This document shows, piece by piece, positions 62,801 through 64,000 of a DNA stretch of 64,000 bases. The position numbers and the translations under genes are program-made. The first letter of the stretch is position 1, and every line of letters starts with the position of its first letter. Below the pieces are notes generated by a model. That model was not told the DNA's origin and made no database searches. It was given only the letters and a program-made list of their open reading frames with translations. Source of the DNA: Granulicella sp. dw_53 (GTDB lineage: Bacteria > Acidobacteriota > Terriglobia > Terriglobales > Acidobacteriaceae); the NCBI RefSeq assembly GCF_018449545.1, contig NZ_JAAVUR010000005.1, positions 310,001 through 374,000 on the forward strand, written 5' to 3'.

Positions 62801-64000
62801 GCTTCCGCCCCGATACCATCGCCGACGTGCAGCGATCCATCCTCGGCCTCCAATCCGAAGAGGTCGGCAAGGTCCTCGCCTTCGCCTGCACCGAGCTGGT
62901 GCCGAAGCTCGAACAGTCCGGCGACGAGATCGAGCACCTCCTCGACGCGCTGGAAGGGAAGTACATCCCCGCCGGACCCGCCGGAGCCCCCACTCGAGGC
63001 ATGGCCCACATCCTTCCCACCGGACGAAACTTCTACGCCGTCGATCCCCGCGCCCTCCCTTCGCAAGCCGCCTGGCGCGTAGGCCAGCAGTTAGCCCGCG
63101 AAGCCATCGAACGCTTCCGCAAAGAAGAGAACACCTACCCCGAGATGATGGGCCTCAGCGTCTGGGGCACCTCCCAGATGCGCACCCACGGCGACGACAT
63201 CGCCGAAGCCCTCGCCCTCCTCGGCGTCGAGCCCACTTGGAACCCCCAGTCCCGCCGCCTCGAAGGTGTAGCCCTCGTCCCCCTCGAAAAACTAGCCCGA
63301 CCGCGCATCGACGTAACCCTGCGCATCAGCGGCTTCTTCCGCGACGCCTTCCCCCACCTCATCGACCTCTTCGATCAAGCAGTCTCTCTCGTCATAGAGC
63401 AAGACGAGCCGCTTGAACAAAACTTCCCCCGCAAACACTACCTCGCCGACCTCGAAAAAAACAAAGACCTCCCCGCCGAAGAAGCCGAAGCTCAGGCCCG
63501 CTACCGCATGTTCGGCTCGAAACCCGGAGCCTACGGCGCAGGCATCTTGCCTTTGATCGAAACCGGCAACTGGGAGGGCGACGCCGACTTCGCCCGAGCC
63601 TTCCTGGAGTGGGGTGGCTACGCCTACGGCCGCGACGTCGACGGCATCGACGCCCGCCCCGTCTTCGCCGAGCGATTGAAGTCCGTTCAGGTCGCCCTCC
63701 ATAATCAGGACAACCGCGAGCACGATATCTTCGACTCCGACGACTACTTCCAGTTTCACGGAGGCATGGTCGCCTCCATCCGTGCCCTCACCGGAGTACA
63801 GCCCAAAGCCTACTTCGGCGACAGCTCCCGCCCCGATACCGTTCAGGTCCGCGACCTCCGCGAAGAGGCCCTGCGCGTCTATCGCTCCCGCGTCATCAAT
63901 CCCAAGTGGATCGAGAGCATCCAGCGCCACGGCTACAAAGGTGGCCTCGAGCTCGCTGCCACCGTCGACTACATCTTCGGCTTCGACGCCACCGCCCAGA
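59884..64000 (+). CDS. cobN: [2Fe-2S] ferredoxin-cobaltochelatase CobN fusion (3-prime truncated by window)
   Basis: An uninterrupted frame of 1372 codons from ATG 59884 to the window end. Residues 1 to about 105 form a thioredoxin-like [2Fe-2S] domain with Cys29, Cys33-Cys34-Cys35 (YCFTGCCCGRTDRG) and Cys70, Cys74 (GGCLGPCVLANV), like the CbiW-type ferredoxin of B12 clusters. From about residue 150 it is CobN/BchH-type chelatase large subunit: IVLRVHGPLSCVPG, LFYRAHRMSGNTGFID, VVQAIASTMPRGAWEGS, HMGKHGTLEWLPGKG, RNFYAVDPRAL, SVWGTSQMRTHGDDIAEAL. CobN inserts cobalt into hydrogenobyrinate a,c-diamide with partner AAA subunits, not seen here. The gene follows a cobalamin riboswitch. The fusion is real in this sequence: no stop or reinitiation site separates the parts. 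Confidence 0.93.
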   Translation, partial: MSTSYRQRVIRADGRTLNIVQHRAHLSYCFTGCCCGRTDRGYAAVPVDVYKEEWTKRKIRNAVHLTKGGCLGPCVLANVASLVFDGKSVWFHSVNSPWQVRQIFDYIDSMLQADRFLKPPAELTEFVFNYYDWDVRLPILTDEPAEAKAPQLDGRIMLMSHADTDVLTLMKARELLPAELKVGAYSLNSLHSEDQMDVLLAGDLGSARVIVLRVHGPLSCVPGFDKLRATCLERGQSLVLVSGTGELTPEFSQTVHVPADVMETAANYLALGGINNYLELFRFLSDRLLLTGFGYAPPDAMSEHGIYLPDMDIATLEDWQRQADATKPTVAVLFYRAHRMSGNTGFIDVIAQALQAQGANALCIFTSSLKSKEAGRPAAFQWIEGRADVLISTLSFALGEINTGDVTEAGEAVASLERLGIPVVQAIASTMPRGAWEGSRRGLNAIDTAVNVAIPEFDGRIVSVPVSFKERGDAGSESLYIAHEERAERAAGIAVRLAKLRHTPNPERRVAFVLTNSAAKASQVGGAVGLDSPASLLTTLHALKSRRYTIGTVPQTSDELMQDLLSRGSYDDRYPLDPAQALRFSRTAYRKLFTAFPESAKRKMEDFWGQPQDRGSSLRPVKPKTDKKLLGSLAGKIAAFDGEPWSDDHDYHFAAMTFGNALIALQPPRGYGIDPDAIYHTPDLPPTHHYAAFYRWLGTPQSEGGWGADAIVHMGKHGTLEWLPGKGIGLSSECFPDLLLQDMPLIYPFIINDPGEGSQSKRRAHAVIVDHLTPPMTSAETYGSLAELNQLVNEYYAVEKLDPTKLPYLQQQIWDLVQKANLQSDLDLKSMLSRDHGDHTHEWDDELTPEGVPTTLAEMSGSDVAHLIENLDGYLCELGMAQIRDGLHILGQMPPLPEMLRSLTRLSNAGAASLQTTLATAFGFDLAALLEKPGERLPASCLVLTQTCHTHADVLEILDRAALDLYTMLESLGFRPDTIADVQRSILGLQSEEVGKVLAFACTELVPKLEQSGDEIEHLLDALEGKYIPAGPAGAPTRGMAHILPTGRNFYAVDPRALPSQAAWRVGQQLAREAIERFRKEENTYPEMMGLSVWGTSQMRTHGDDIAEALALLGVEPTWNPQSRRLEGVALVPLEKLARPRIDVTLRISGFFRDAFPHLIDLFDQAVSLVIEQDEPLEQNFPRKHYLADLEKNKDLPAEEAEAQARYRMFGSKPGAYGAGILPLIETGNWEGDADFARAFLEWGGYAYGRDVDGIDARPVFAERLKSVQVALHNQDNREHDIFDSDDYFQFHGGMVASIRALTGVQPKAYFGDSSRPDTVQVRDLREEALRVYRSRVINPKWIESIQRHGYKGGLELAATVDYIFGFDATAQ

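Noticed and set aside
62409..63416. Plus-strand frame of 335 codons inside cobN
   Set aside because: Arg/Pro/His-rich out-of-frame reading of CobN, whose own frame is continuous and conserved.
1..64000. CRISPR arrays, tRNA/rRNA genes, insertion sequences, prophage genes
   Set aside because: Looked for regular direct repeats, tRNA-like cloverleaf and T-loop sequences, and transposase or integrase motifs; none convincing.

Overview
The window reads as a chromosome segment of an Acidobacteriota bacterium, most likely family Acidobacteriaceae (Terriglobus/Granulicella/Edaphobacter-like). This is inferred from two very large Oar-type TonB receptors with an N-terminal carboxypeptidase-regulatory-like domain, many secreted glycoside hydrolases, Tat-type MxRRxF leaders, moderately high GC and short dispersed palindromic repeats. 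No rRNA, tRNA, CRISPR array, transposase or phage gene was seen.

Layout. (1) 1-512: the C-terminal end of a GH31 alpha-glycosidase. (2) 530-11982, minus strand: an exopolysaccharide operon with a WecG/TagA-type transferase, a GH10 endoxylanase-like enzyme, three glycosyltransferases chained by ATGA overlaps, an acyltransferase, a tyrosine autokinase, an export protein and an O-antigen-ligase-like polymerase. (3) 12.0-15.0 kb: leuB; then a promoter, an isoleucine-rich leader peptide and an intrinsic terminator that look like a ribosome-mediated attenuator ahead of a solitary IlvM-like ACT gene; then an SDR enzyme. (4) 15.3-20 kb: a PHP-type CehA-like hydrolase, a nucleotide-pyrophosphatase-like phosphodiesterase and mmsA. 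(5) 20-25.3 kb: a repeat-bearing gap, a quinone oxidoreductase, an orphan DUF4157 (eCIS-type) protein with a ParB-like motif, and a secreted TPR protein. (6) 25.5-37.4 kb: class III aminotransferase and GntR/FCD regulator, divergent from TonB receptor, M20 peptidase, Na+/solute symporter, P1-family N-terminal-nucleophile peptidase and copper amine oxidase. (7) 37.5-40.9 kb: an orphan methyltransferase and a coupled pair of Tat-exported phosphatase-like and unknown proteins, behind a second TonB receptor (41.0-44.6 kb). (8) 44.6-56.8 kb: a glycan-degrading locus with GH35, GH3, GH2, GH29, GH20 and a DeoR regulator. (9) 56.8-64 kb: a cobalt/B12 locus with a histidine-phosphatase-like protein, CbtB, CbtA, an SDR, a cobalamin riboswitch and a [2Fe-2S]-ferredoxin-CobN fusion that runs off the end.

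Regulation ties the regions together. A perfect palindrome TCGGTATACCGA sits exactly 3 nt upstream of near-consensus -35 boxes at two promoters 11 kb apart: before the phosphodiesterase/mmsA pair and before the TonB/peptidase operon, next to the GntR gene. This suggests one regulon in which oligomers of beta- or omega-amino acids are imported, hydrolysed, transaminated and finished by MmsA. A second motif, TGATCA in an AT-rich context, occurs in all three intergenic promoter regions of the glycan locus, pointing to the DeoR protein as its regulator. The best candidates for something undescribed are the Ile-leader attenuator, the GTATAC regulon, the DUF4157/ParB-like protein and the ferredoxin-CobN fusion.
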